From Nitrosomonas oligotropha (GTDB lineage: Bacteria; Pseudomonadota; Gammaproteobacteria; Burkholderiales; Nitrosomonadaceae): a DNA stretch of 64,000 nucleotides. Under the pieces are notes generated by a model that was given only the letters and a program-made list of their open reading frames with translations, had not been told where the DNA came from and searched no databases. Positions 26,349 through 35,013 of this stretch are shown one piece after another. The DNA lies in NCBI RefSeq assembly GCF_009833085.1, contig NZ_QRBZ01000008.1, forward strand, positions 1 through 64,000, given 5' to 3'. Within the stretch, counting starts at the first letter, position 1. The number at the start of each line of letters is the position of its first letter. The position numbers and the translations under genes are program-made.

Positions 26349-27133
26349 GGTTGCTCCGGGTTGTTTTGTTGCTCAATTTTATGTCGTATGCTTTTGAAGA
26401 AGCTGTTGATAAAAGGATGCGGAAAGCGATATACCTCGTCCAGGGCGCCGATGACAACGACTTGCTGATCGGCCAGAACGGCAACCCGGTCGGATAGCGC
26501 GACCAACGTATCCAGGTCATGCGTTACCATGACAATCGTCAGATCCATTTCGCTGCGCAATGACAGCACCAATTCTACGAAACTTTCACTCAGTTCGGGA
26601 TCCAATCCGGCGGTGGGTTCGTCCAGAAACAGTATTTCCGGGTCCAATGCCAGCGCTCTTGCCAGCGCCACGCGTTTGATCATGCCGCCGGACAAGGCGG
26701 CGGGCATTTTGTTCGCGTGCTCCGGTCCGATCGCCACCATATTCAGTTTGACCATCACCAGATCACGGATTATATCTTCGCTCAAGGTGTGCAATTCACG
26801 CAAAGGCAGCGCAATATTATCGAATACGGTCAACGCGCTGAATAATGCGCCTTGCTGAAACAGCACGCCCGAGCGGCTGCGGATATTTTTTCTGTGCGGA
26901 TGGGCGTCAGTATTTGAACGAGCACTGCCAAAAACTTTGACGCTGCCTTGCGACGGTTCTTCTAATCCCAGCATCTGGCGTAACAACGTGGTTTTTCCGC
27001 TGCCCGATCCACCGATCAGGGTCAGTACTTCACCGCGGTAAACGCATAAATTGATATCGCGATGCACGATATGATTCCCGAAACGGGTATAGAGCGATTC
27101 AATCTCGATGATGCATTCCGGTTTTGCCGTCAT
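26321..27133 (-). CDS. MlaF-family ABC transporter ATPase
   Basis: A 270-aa cytoplasmic ATPase. Walker A is GGSGSGKTT, the signature is LSGGMIKRVALARAL, Walker B is ILFLDEPTAGLDP, and the switch His is in MVTHDLDTL. It has the Met in the signature region and the C-terminal extension usual for MlaF homologues. The start directly follows the permease stop, and the MCE gene overlaps its end, so translation of the three is probably coupled. Confidence 0.95.
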   Translation of the reverse strand: MTAKPECIIEIESLYTRFGNHIVHRDINLCVYRGEVLTLIGGSGSGKTTLLRQMLGLEEPSQGSVKVFGSARSNTDAHPHRKNIRSRSGVLFQQGALFSALTVFDNIALPLRELHTLSEDIIRDLVMVKLNMVAIGPEHANKMPAALSGGMIKRVALARALALDPEILFLDEPTAGLDPELSESFVELVLSLRSEMDLTIVMVTHDLDTLVALSDRVAVLADQQVVVIGALDEVYRFPHPFINSFFKSIRHKIEQQNNPEQPWKTVPMPS

Positions 27134-28297
27134 CTAGGTAAGCCCCACGTCCGAGAACAACACGGCAAAAATGGCATCGATAATGATCACCATGGTAATT
27201 GCGGTTACCACCGAAGAAGTGGTGCCTTCGCCCAGGCTTTCGGTGTTGGGTTTGATCCTTAAACCAAAATGACACGCGATGAGTGCGATGACCATGCCGC
27301 ATACGACCCCTTTGCCGAGTCCGAGCCATAAGTTGGCAATCGGCACAGCATCCGGCAGCGCTGACAAAAAGTATTGCGAATTCAAACCTAGCTGCCATTC
27401 CGCGGCGACTATACCGCCAAGTAAAGCGATTGCGCTGGTCCACACCACCAGCAAGGGCATCGCGATACCGAGTCCCAGCACTTTGGGTAATATCAGACGC
27501 TGGCTATGCGAGATGCCCATCACTGTCAGGGCATCCAATTCCTGGGTTACGCGCATGACACCGAGTTGCGCCGTCATGGACGACCCGGAACGGCCGGCAA
27601 CCAGAATCGCCGCCAGCATGGGGCCCAGTTCACGGATGATGCTGATTCCCAATATGTTGATGATAAAGATATCCGCGCCGAATAACTGCAATTGTTTGGA
27701 AGAAAGATAGCTCAAGACAATACCGATCAGAAATCCGACCAGCGCGGTAATGCCGAGCGCCTGCGCCCCGGTGCGGTATAAATTGGCGGAGATTTCGCGC
27801 CAGGGGATATAAACCGGATTGCGGAACAAATAAATCACATCGAGCAGCAATTGGCCAATCAAACTGACCAGACCGATGGCATGTTGCCATAACAGCAAGG
27901 CCAATCCGCCCAAAGCGGTTAAAGGCCAGAGCAAATCCCGGTATGGGGTTTCCGCCTTGATCGCTGGCAGCTGTTCCAGACGCGCAAACATTTTTTCGTG
28001 TTCCGGGCGCAGCTGGAGATGATCCGGCCGTTGTGCTTTCCACCCCCGCCACAGCAGGGTCGTGCCAGCGATATCCATTTGCTGGATGCCGGTCAGATCC
28101 CAGTACAGATCGCGATTCTTGGCTTGCTTGCTCAGCTCATCCATTAACGACTTGAGGATCGGCTCTAGCGCCGTCAATGTATAGTTGCCGGTTAAAACGA
28201 TATGCGCGAGACCTGCTTTGGTGCAAAGCTGAAACCATTGTTGCATCGTATGAGTAGGCGGATCGCTGGTGTGCATTAATTCTGGCTTGGGTTCATT
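27134..28297 (-). CDS. MlaE-family permease with N-terminal STAS domain
   Basis: A roughly 387-aa inner-membrane permease of the phospholipid transporter. The first 110 residues form a STAS-like domain (AHIVLTGNYTLTAL, WDLTGIQQMDIAGTTLLWRG), comparable to the separate MlaB of E. coli, fused here to the permease. The MlaE part has about five membrane segments and the family motif ELGPMLAAILVAGRSGSSMTAQLG (around 27570-27640). The start is uncertain: ATG at 28297 begins the recognisable protein, while ATG at 28327 is also open. It heads an operon with the ATPase, MCE protein and auxiliary lipoprotein. Confidence 0.9.
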   Translation of the reverse strand, partial: NEPKPELMHTSDPPTHTMQQWFQLCTKAGLAHIVLTGNYTLTALEPILKSLMDELSKQAKNRDLYWDLTGIQQMDIAGTTLLWRGWKAQRPDHLQLRPEHEKMFARLEQLPAIKAETPYRDLLWPLTALGGLALLLWQHAIGLVSLIGQLLLDVIYLFRNPVYIPWREISANLYRTGAQALGITALVGFLIGIVLSYLSSKQLQLFGADIFIINILGISIIRELGPMLAAILVAGRSGSSMTAQLGVMRVTQELDALTVMGISHSQRLILPKVLGLGIAMPLLVVWTSAIALLGGIVAAEWQLGLNSQYFLSALPDAVPIANLWLGLGKGVVCGMVIALIACHFGLRIKPNTESLGEGTTSSVVTAITMVIIIDAIFAVLFSDVGLT

Positions 28298-28474
28298 CAT
28301 AGGAATGCCAAGTATAGTCATAAACAATCGGGATAATTTTTACTCTTTAAAAATCCGGATATCCTTTTTAAGGATACGCTGATCTGACCGGCTGACAGCA
28401 GTTATTGTAACGCGTTAAAGCAAAACAGTTGGATCGGATTGCGGGTCGGCAGGAAAAACGGAAACGCAATAGCG

Positions 28475-29935
28475 CTATTTGGTTTGCGCAACGGCGGCGC
28501 GCGCCAGCGCCGGGTTATCCGAAAAGTATTTCTTGATGCCCAGGAACATCGCGTCCGCCATTCTATCCTGATAACCCTTGCTGCGTAGTTTTTCTTCTTC
28601 TTTGGGATTGCTGAGAAAAGCGGTTTCCACCAGGATGGAAGGAATGTCGGGCGATTTCAGCACGGCGAAACCGGCTTGTTCGACATTTCTTTTGTGCAAG
28701 TGATTAATGCCGCCCAGCTGTTTCAAAACGTATTCGGCGAGTTTGACGCTGTCATTGATAGTCGCATTCAGCGACAGATCCAGCAGCAACTCCTTGATGT
28801 CTTTTGATTTCGAGGCGATGTCGATGCCGCCCATCAAATCGCTGTCGACGCTATTTTCCTTATTGGCAAGCCAGCTTGCCGTGGTCGAGGTGGCGCCATG
28901 TTCGGACAGCGTGAAAACCGAGGAACCGTGCGCATGCGCTTTGGGATTGGCATCGGCATGGATCGACACAAACAAATCGGCATTGGCGCGCCGGGCGTTA
29001 ATGCGGCGCTGCGGCAGTGAAATGTAATAATCGCCGTCGCGGGTCAGAACGGCGCGCATATTCGGCTCTTTGTCGATCCGTTCTTTCAGTTTTCGCGCGA
29101 TGGCCAAGGTTACATCTTTCTCGTGGGTGCCCTGATAGCCGACCGCACCGGGATCCTTGCCGCCATGGCCTGGATCGATGGCCACGATAATGATGCGCGG
29201 AGCCTTGCTGGGTTTGCGGTTTTGCGCGGCGGGAGACGAAGCGGGGGAATTATTGCTCTGCTTGGCTTGATTTAGCTGCGGCTTGGGCGCGTGTGGCCAG
29301 ACAAGCCGGGCGGGTGGGCTGGTTTGGGGCTGTTTGGCGCCGCCTTGCACCAGCGTGGCAACCAATTCATCCAAAACATCCGCTTCAAAATCCTTGCTTG
29401 GCGCAGTGCTGCCGCGCGCGTTCAGTTCCGCCTTGCCGGTTTTGTCCGGATGATGGATATCCAGAATCAAGCGATGCGCAAAATTTTCCTTCGGTTCGAT
29501 AACAAAGGTGCGCGGCACGACATTGGCTTTCAGATCGAACACCAGCCGGATGACGTGCGGTTTATACTGCCCGACGCGGATTTTCTGCACAAAAGGATCA
29601 ATCGCATCGACCTTTTGCGGGAGCGCCGAAAGCGCTTGTGAAAGTTTGGTATTGCTTAAATCGATAACCACGCGGTGAGGGTTTTCCAGCATGCTTAATT
29701 CATATTCAAGCGGTTGGTTGGATTCCAGGGTGATGCGCGTGTAATCCGGCGTTAATCCGACACGAACCGATTGAACGTTGGTATCCGCAGCCAGCACTGT
29801 TTGACTGGAGCCTATCCAGCAACAGAAAAAGACCAATATAAAAAATATCAGGAAGTTATTTTTGACGGCAGCATAGGTGTTGCTATTGGAATACGCAATC
29901 ACTCGCTTTTTGGGTTGTGCCAATGTATCAAACAT
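28475..29935 (-). CDS. amiC: N-acetylmuramoyl-L-alanine amidase, AmiC type
   Basis: A 486-aa periplasmic zinc amidase that splits septal peptidoglycan during daughter-cell separation. A hydrophobic N-terminal segment (about residues 27-48) acts as export signal. An AMIN domain (about 55-160) targets peptidoglycan. A Pro/Ser/Lys-rich linker leads to the Amidase_3 domain, with zinc ligands in AIDPGHGGKDPGAVG, the Glu in TLAIARKLKE, SIHADAN and ILVETAFLSN. ATG at 29935 overlaps tsaE by 37 bases, and the tsaE-amiC order is common in beta- and gammaproteobacteria. Confidence 0.93.
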   Translation of the reverse strand: MFDTLAQPKKRVIAYSNSNTYAAVKNNFLIFFILVFFCCWIGSSQTVLAADTNVQSVRVGLTPDYTRITLESNQPLEYELSMLENPHRVVIDLSNTKLSQALSALPQKVDAIDPFVQKIRVGQYKPHVIRLVFDLKANVVPRTFVIEPKENFAHRLILDIHHPDKTGKAELNARGSTAPSKDFEADVLDELVATLVQGGAKQPQTSPPARLVWPHAPKPQLNQAKQSNNSPASSPAAQNRKPSKAPRIIIVAIDPGHGGKDPGAVGYQGTHEKDVTLAIARKLKERIDKEPNMRAVLTRDGDYYISLPQRRINARRANADLFVSIHADANPKAHAHGSSVFTLSEHGATSTTASWLANKENSVDSDLMGGIDIASKSKDIKELLLDLSLNATINDSVKLAEYVLKQLGGINHLHKRNVEQAGFAVLKSPDIPSILVETAFLSNPKEEEKLRSKGYQDRMADAMFLGIKKYFSDNPALARAAVAQTK

Positions 29936-30405
29936 TGTTTTCCTGCCTCTGTGCCAGCCCGGATTTCAATCCTGCGGCCGTTGTCAAGAATGCTGAAGAT
30001 GAGCTGCAAATCGGCTTCAGGCAATAAATCGCCCGCTTTTTCAGGCCATTCCACCAAACAAATTGCGTCTGAATTAAAGTAATCGCGGAAGCCTGCTTCT
30101 TCCCATTCGAGGTAATCATTGAATCGATAAAAATCAAAGTGATACAAGTATAACGCAGAGATTTTGTAGATTTCAACTAAATTATAGGTAGGACTTTTGA
30201 CTACATGCTGATATCCGAGGCCGTGTAGAATACCGCGCGTCAAGGTTGTTTTGCCTGCACCCAGATTACCGCTCAGATAAATGGCCAGTCCGGAATGCAA
30301 GCAGGCAGCCAGTTTTTTACCGAATGCCAGCGTTGCCGCTTCATCCGCAAGAAAGCAGGTAACACCTTGTGCTGATTCAGTATCTGTCGAACGAGCGTTA
30401 TGCAA
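29899..30405 (-). CDS. tsaE: tRNA threonylcarbamoyladenosine biosynthesis ATPase TsaE
   Basis: A 168-aa P-loop ATPase needed for the t6A37 modification of ANN-decoding tRNAs. Walker A is GNLGAGKTTLTRG, followed by the family's VKSPTYNLVEIY and LYHFDFYRF motifs, and VEWPEKAGDLLPEADL near the end. No ATG is available at the N-terminus; TTG at 30405 has GAGG seven bases ahead and is the best start. The start overlaps the start of divergent queG by six bases, so the two genes share their promoter region within each other's 5' ends. Confidence 0.93.
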   Translation of the reverse strand: MHNARSTDTESAQGVTCFLADEAATLAFGKKLAACLHSGLAIYLSGNLGAGKTTLTRGILHGLGYQHVVKSPTYNLVEIYKISALYLYHFDFYRFNDYLEWEEAGFRDYFNSDAICLVEWPEKAGDLLPEADLQLIFSILDNGRRIEIRAGTEAGKQCLIHWHNPKSE

Positions 30406-31515
30406 GAAAATACCTCAACCAATAAATTGCCGGATTACACCGCCTTGGCGGCTGCCATCAAAACCTGGGGCAAGGAACTCGGATTTCACGATGTCCGCAT
30501 CGCCGATGCGCAGGCGGATATGACGGCGGTGGAATCCGGTCTGTTCCAATGGCTGGCGCAAGGATACCACGGTGACATGGATTATATGGCGAAACATGGC
30601 ACCAAACGTACCCGGCCCGCTGAGCTTGAGCCCGGCACGCTCCGTGTCGTTTCGGTGTGCATGAACTATGCGCCGCCCGCGGTCAAAAATAGCTGGGATG
30701 TAATCCATGACGGTGACCGGGCATTCATTTCGCGCTATGCGCTGGGGCGCGATTACCATAAAGTGATCCGTGCCCGGCTGCAAAAATTGGCCGACCGGAT
30801 AACCAGCGAAGTCGGCGCTTTCCAGTATCGGGTATTTTCCGACAGCGCGCCGGTGATGGAGGTGGCATGGGCGCAGAAATCCGGTCTGGGGTGGCGCGGT
30901 AAGCACACATTATTGTTGAACCGGCAAGCCGGTTCGATGTTTTTCCTCGGCGAGATGTATCTCGATTTGCCATTGCCTGCCGACGAACCAACCGGCGATT
31001 ATTGCGGCAGTTGCACCCGCTGTATCGATGTCTGCCCGACGCAAGCGATAGTCGCGCCGTATCAGGTCGACGCGCGGCGCTGTATTTCCTATCTCACCAT
31101 CGAACTCAAAGACAGTATCCCGGAAGCGCTACGCCCGCTGATTGGGAATCGCATTTACGGCTGCGACGATTGCCAATTGGTATGTCCGTGGAATAAATTT
31201 GCCAAAATCACCAACGAAAACGACTTTCATGTGCGCAATGGCATGGACGATGTGTCGCTCATTGAATTATTCGGCTGGGATCAAGCAACCTTCGAGGCTA
31301 AACTGGCCGGCAGCGCAATCCGCCGCATCGGCTATGCGCAATGGTTGCGCAATATCGCCGTCGGATTGGGGAACGCGCCGTATTCCGCTGCGATTGTCGA
31401 AGCGCTGCAAGCGCGGTTGGATAATGCTTCGGATGTAGTGCGCGAGCATGTGCAATGGGCGTTGCAGCAACAGAACGAAAAGAGAACAACCACGAAGGAA
31501 ACTAACCATGAATAA
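30400..31515 (+). CDS. queG: Epoxyqueuosine reductase QueG
   Basis: A 371-aa cobalamin- and iron-sulfur-dependent enzyme for the last step of queuosine formation in tRNA. Two 4Fe-4S clusters are indicated by [16 protein letters not shown] and the later C-x2-C-x3-C in [11 protein letters not shown]. The conserved [20 protein letters not shown] segment lies before them, and a HEAT-like C-terminus is present. It is divergent from tsaE with a six-base overlap of start regions, and overlaps purT by eight bases downstream. Confidence 0.96.
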   Translation: MQENTSTNKLPDYTALAAAIKTWGKELGFHDVRIADAQADMTAVESGLFQWLAQGYHGDMDYMAKHGTKRTRPAELEPGTLRVVSVCMNYAPPAVKNSWDVIHDGDRAFISRYALGRDYHKVIRARLQKLADRITSEVGAFQYRVFSDSAPVMEVAWAQKSGLGWRGKHTLLLNRQAGSMFFLGEMYLDLPLPADEPTGDYCGSCTRCIDVCPTQAIVAPYQVDARRCISYLTIELKDSIPEALRPLIGNRIYGCDDCQLVCPWNKFAKITNENDFHVRNGMDDVSLIELFGWDQATFEAKLAGSAIRRIGYAQWLRNIAVGLGNAPYSAAIVEALQARLDNASDVVREHVQWALQQQNEKRTTTKETNHE

Positions 31516-32719
31516 ACGATCGATCATCGGCACGCCGCTGAGTCCCTCGGCGACCAAAGTCATGCTGCTGGGCAGCGGCGAACTTGGCAAGGAAGTCATT
31601 ATCGCGTTGCAGCGCCTGGGGGTGGAAACCATTGCGGTGGATCGTTACGCCGATGCGCCGGGGCATCAGGTGGCGCACCGGGCGCATGTGATCAATATGG
31701 CCGATGGGCGGGCATTGCGGGCGCTGATCGAACAGGAGCGGCCCGACATTATCGTGCCGGAAATCGAAGCGATTGCGACCGATATGCTGGTCGAAATCGA
31801 GCAAGCCGGTATCGCGACGGTAATTCCGACGGCCCGCGCCGCGAAACTGACGATGAATCGCGAAGGCATCCGCTGCCTGGCGGCGGAAACGCTCGGCTTG
31901 CCAACATCGCCGTATGCTTTTGCCAATAGTTTGGATGAATTGCGCGCCGCGATCGACGGCAAAATCGGTTATCCCTGCATCGTCAAACCGGTCATGTCAT
32001 CATCCGGAAAAGGGCAATCGCGTATCGATCATGCCGGAGAGGTGGACGCGGCGTGGCATTATGCCGCCAGCGGCAGCCGGGTCGATCAGGGGCGGGTGAT
32101 CGTCGAAGGCGTGATCCACTTTGATTATGAAATCACGCAGCTGACGGTGCGCGCATTGGATACTCATGGTGAAGTGCAAACGCATTTCTGCGAACCGATC
32201 GGACATGTGCAAGTGCATGGCGATTACGTCGAAAGCTGGCAACCGCAAGCGATGTCACCGGTGGCATTGCAACGTGCGCGTGAAATCGCCAAAATCATCA
32301 CCGATGACTTAGGTGGGCTGGGTATTTTCGGCGTGGAATTGTTCGTCAAAGGCGACGACGTGTGGTTCAGTGAAGTCAGCCCGCGCCCGCACGACACCGG
32401 CATGGTGACGATGTGCAGTCAGAAACAAAGCGAATTCGATTTGCACGCGCGTGCGATTCTGGGATTGCCGGTGGATACGGCGCTGCTGGCGCCGGGCGCC
32501 AGCGCGGTGATTTACGGCCAACTCGAAGCCAAAGGCATTGCATTTTCCGGGATTGCCGAAGCGCTCAGCGTGCCGCAAAGCGATCTGCGCTTGTTCGGCA
32601 AACCCGAATCGTTCAAACGCCGCCGCATGGGGGTGGCACTGGCGAATGGCGCCGATACCGGCGAAGCCCGCAGCCGTGCTAAACTTGCCGCCAGCCGGGT
32701 GACACCGATCAAAGATTAA
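31508..32719 (+). CDS. purT: Formate-dependent phosphoribosylglycinamide formyltransferase
   Basis: A 403-aa ATP-grasp enzyme that forms formyl-GAR from GAR, formate and ATP in purine synthesis. Motifs include [19 protein letters not shown] at the N-terminus, [15 protein letters not shown] (ATP-grasp), and [30 protein letters not shown] (around 32320-32410). ATG at 31508 has AAGGAAA just upstream and matches the family start; the frame is open 20 codons further up inside queG. It overlaps the queG stop by eight bases. Confidence 0.97.
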   Translation: MNKRSIIGTPLSPSATKVMLLGSGELGKEVIIALQRLGVETIAVDRYADAPGHQVAHRAHVINMADGRALRALIEQERPDIIVPEIEAIATDMLVEIEQAGIATVIPTARAAKLTMNREGIRCLAAETLGLPTSPYAFANSLDELRAAIDGKIGYPCIVKPVMSSSGKGQSRIDHAGEVDAAWHYAASGSRVDQGRVIVEGVIHFDYEITQLTVRALDTHGEVQTHFCEPIGHVQVHGDYVESWQPQAMSPVALQRAREIAKIITDDLGGLGIFGVELFVKGDDVWFSEVSPRPHDTGMVTMCSQKQSEFDLHARAILGLPVDTALLAPGASAVIYGQLEAKGIAFSGIAEALSVPQSDLRLFGKPESFKRRRMGVALANGADTGEARSRAKLAASRVTPIKD

Positions 32720-32731
32720 TTTTTAATCAAC

Positions 32732-32880
32732 ATGTGGGCGTCTCTAAAAATTCAGAGTTTTAGACAAGACGAGGCGAGAGCAAAAAATATTTTCGCGGCA
32801 TATGATTGATATGTAAGGAAATATTTTTTGTGATCAACGAAGTATTGTAACAAAATATGAATTTTTAGAGATGCCCACAT
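32732..32880. mobile_element. 149-bp MITE-like element with 23-bp terminal inverted repeats
   Basis: ATGTGGGCGTCTCTAAAAATT... (32732-32754) and its complement (32858-32880) match at 22 of 23 bases. An AAC triplet flanks each side and may be a target duplication. The interior has no ORF but has two nested inverted repeats (AAAAAATATTT.C around 32785 and its complement near 32818; CATAT/ATATG), so it can fold almost end to end. It sits between purT and the mutarotase gene. Confidence 0.75.
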
Positions 32881-32896
32881 AACAAAGGAAAATATC

Positions 32897-33805
32897 ATGA
32901 CAATCGAACAACTCAATTCGCAATTCGGCATCGCAGGCCAAGTGGAATTTATCGCCGGTAACGGCGGACTACCGATGATTCAGGTGAAAACCGCCAAAGC
33001 CAAAGCGCTGATCTCGGTTCATGCCGGTCAGGTGCTGTCGTATCAGCCCGCCGGTGAGCCGGAAGATGTGATGTTTTTGAGCGCGAAAGCGTATTACCAG
33101 GACGGCAAAGCGATCAAAGGCGGCGCACCGGTTTGCTGGCCGTGGTTCGGTGCCGATCCGGAAGGAAAAGGCCGCCCCGGACACGGTTTCGTGCGCAATC
33201 GCGGCTGGAATGTGATCGCCACCGAAGCGCTGGCCAATGGCGACATCAAAGTCACCGTTGGTTTGGACGACACGCCGGAAACCCAAGCCATCTGGCCGCA
33301 TGCGTTCAGCCTGCGGCAGGAAATCGTCATCGGCGACTCGTTAAACCTGTCGCTGATCACGCGCAACACCGGCAAGGAAAAATTCACCATTACGCAAGCG
33401 TTCCATACGTATTTCAAAGTCGGCGACATCAACCGTGCGAAAGTATCGGGATTGGCTGGGTGCGATTATCTCGACAAAGCTGGCGGCGGCAACACGCCAA
33501 AACATCAAACGGGTGACGTGACCATCGACGCCGAAGTCGATCGCATTTATCTCAACGTCGGCAATACCCTGACCATCGACGACGCAGCCCTCAATCGCTG
33601 CATCCAAATCACCTCACAAGGCAGTAAAACCGCCGTGGTATGGAATCCGTGGAAGAAAATCGCTAAGGATATGGCCGATTTGGAAGACCACGACTATCAA
33701 CGCTTATTGTGTGTGGAAACGACCAATGCGGCGGATGATGTCCGGGAAGTGGTGCCAGGTGGGGAATGCCGGTTGGTTGCGAATTATCGGGTGATGCGAG
33801 GTTAA
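32897..33805 (+). CDS. D-hexose-6-phosphate mutarotase (YeaD-type)
   Basis: A 302-aa galactose-mutarotase-fold protein of the glucose-6-phosphate 1-epimerase group, interconverting anomers of hexose 6-phosphates. Family segments are GGAPVCWPWFG, PGHGFVRNRGWNV, TQAFHTYFKVGDI with the catalytic His, and VVWNPWKKIAKDMADL with VETTNA near the end. Length is typical. ATG has AAGGAAA upstream. The MITE-like element lies 16 bases before its start and may carry or disturb its promoter. Confidence 0.93.
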   Translation: MTIEQLNSQFGIAGQVEFIAGNGGLPMIQVKTAKAKALISVHAGQVLSYQPAGEPEDVMFLSAKAYYQDGKAIKGGAPVCWPWFGADPEGKGRPGHGFVRNRGWNVIATEALANGDIKVTVGLDDTPETQAIWPHAFSLRQEIVIGDSLNLSLITRNTGKEKFTITQAFHTYFKVGDINRAKVSGLAGCDYLDKAGGGNTPKHQTGDVTIDAEVDRIYLNVGNTLTIDDAALNRCIQITSQGSKTAVVWNPWKKIAKDMADLEDHDYQRLLCVETTNAADDVREVVPGGECRLVANYRVMRG

Positions 33806-33902
33806 TTAATCAATCATTAATATCGGTGATTCATTGGTTTTGCGTGTAGGTGTAATTATTCTCGATGATCGTAACGACCGGAAATATTAGAATAAATATT
33901 AA

Positions 33903-34718
33903 ATGAAGAAATCTGAAAACAAAGAGAATATACCAAAATATCTCAATACAATTCGTTGGTCTGCCGGTATTTTTACGGCCATGGTGTTCTTGTCATATTT
34001 TTTTCCTTTTTATCTTAATATTTTATTCAATGAAAAACTTTCAGGAGATCCCGCACACTGGTCAGCATTTGGAGAATATATTGGGGGAATTCTCAGTCCT
34101 ATCTTAGCTTTTCTTGCATTAATAGCGCTACTTCACAGCATTCGCTTACAAACTGCGGAGTTAAATCATTCAACGGAGCAACTTAAAAAATCAGCTGAAG
34201 CACTCGACAATCAAAATAAATTAATTCAAAAGCAAAACTTTGAAGCAACTTTCTTTCACTTAGTAGGATTATACAATCAAATAATTCAAGGACTTTCTGT
34301 AACAACAAGTAATAATAATTTTCAAAAAGAAAAATTTAGCAATAGAGAATGTTTCTTCCCCTTACTCCTTCAATTTAACAAAATAAAATATGAAGAAGCT
34401 CAACAATCAGGGGGAATAATAAATGGAAAGATTATCTATTTTAAATTCAAAGAAAAATATGAGAACTCAATCGAACATTATTTTAAAATAATATTTAATA
34501 TCATAGAGTTTATAGATGGCGCAGAGTTATCGGAAGATGAAAAATATTTTTATGCAAATATCTTTCAAGCACAATTATCATTTTATGAACTTGCGTTAAT
34601 ACACATCAATTTGCTTCATTCAAATGAATTAAAACTTCCTATAATCAGGAAATATAAAATCATTCCTGAAAATTCTGCATATTTTAAAGATGCTATTGAG
34701 CAATATCCTTCTGTTTAG
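33903..34718 (+). CDS. Putative phage abortive-infection protein (AbiC-like)
   Basis: A 271-aa protein matching the putative phage abortive infection family (putAbiC). Two N-terminal membrane segments (about 17-38 and 58-80) flank WSAFGEYIGGILSPILAFLALI, a family hallmark. A coiled coil follows (HSTEQLKKSAEALDNQNK), then QNFEATFFHLVGLYNQII. The C-terminus keeps ANIFQAQLSFYELALI and the IIRKYKIIPENS region. Base composition is far more AT-rich than the neighbours, which suggests recent transfer. It stands alone with no good ribosome site. Antiphage function is family knowledge, not shown here. Confidence 0.8.
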   Translation: MKKSENKENIPKYLNTIRWSAGIFTAMVFLSYFFPFYLNILFNEKLSGDPAHWSAFGEYIGGILSPILAFLALIALLHSIRLQTAELNHSTEQLKKSAEALDNQNKLIQKQNFEATFFHLVGLYNQIIQGLSVTTSNNNFQKEKFSNRECFFPLLLQFNKIKYEEAQQSGGIINGKIIYFKFKEKYENSIEHYFKIIFNIIEFIDGAELSEDEKYFYANIFQAQLSFYELALIHINLLHSNELKLPIIRKYKIIPENSAYFKDAIEQYPSV

Positions 34719-34721
34719 CGC

Positions 34722-34753
34722 GGTAGGCTGGGTTGCCGAAGAAAGCCCAACAT
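34722..34753. repeat. Short REP-like hairpin
   Basis: GTAGGCTGGGTT and AGCCCAACA form a short stem around nine bases, directly after the AbiC-like gene. It resembles the dispersed GGGTT/AACCC hairpins frequent between proteobacterial genes. It may act as terminator of the AbiC-like gene. Confidence 0.35.
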
Positions 34754-34800
34754 CAAACCTGCGGTGTTGAGAATAGGCCCAAATGCTTGTTATCTATAAA

Positions 34801-34905
34801 CTACTTCTTTTTGCTTCCTAGAAAATGTTTTTCATTCGTTTGCCAGCCGCTGCCGGTAGCGCGGAAGGCATCAACCACTTTGTGCAATAAGCGGATGGTG
34901 TTCAT
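34801..34905 (-). pseudogene. Degraded brnA antitoxin fragment
   Basis: An isolated 34-codon frame whose middle, VVDAFRATGSGWQT, is identical to the C-terminal part of the intact BrnA at 37160-37444. The flanking sequence has diverged or been lost, and no brnT is next to it. It lies in the gap before the DASS transporter and is best read as the remnant of a second brnTA locus. Confidence 0.7.
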
Positions 34906-35013
34906 TCTTTAATAAAAAATTCTACTGTATTGCTCCTGTTACTCAGGAAGGCTCCGTGAGTAATTGCCATTGTTAACTGTACAAGTGGAAATATAAGGAG
35001 TTACAAAGAAACT

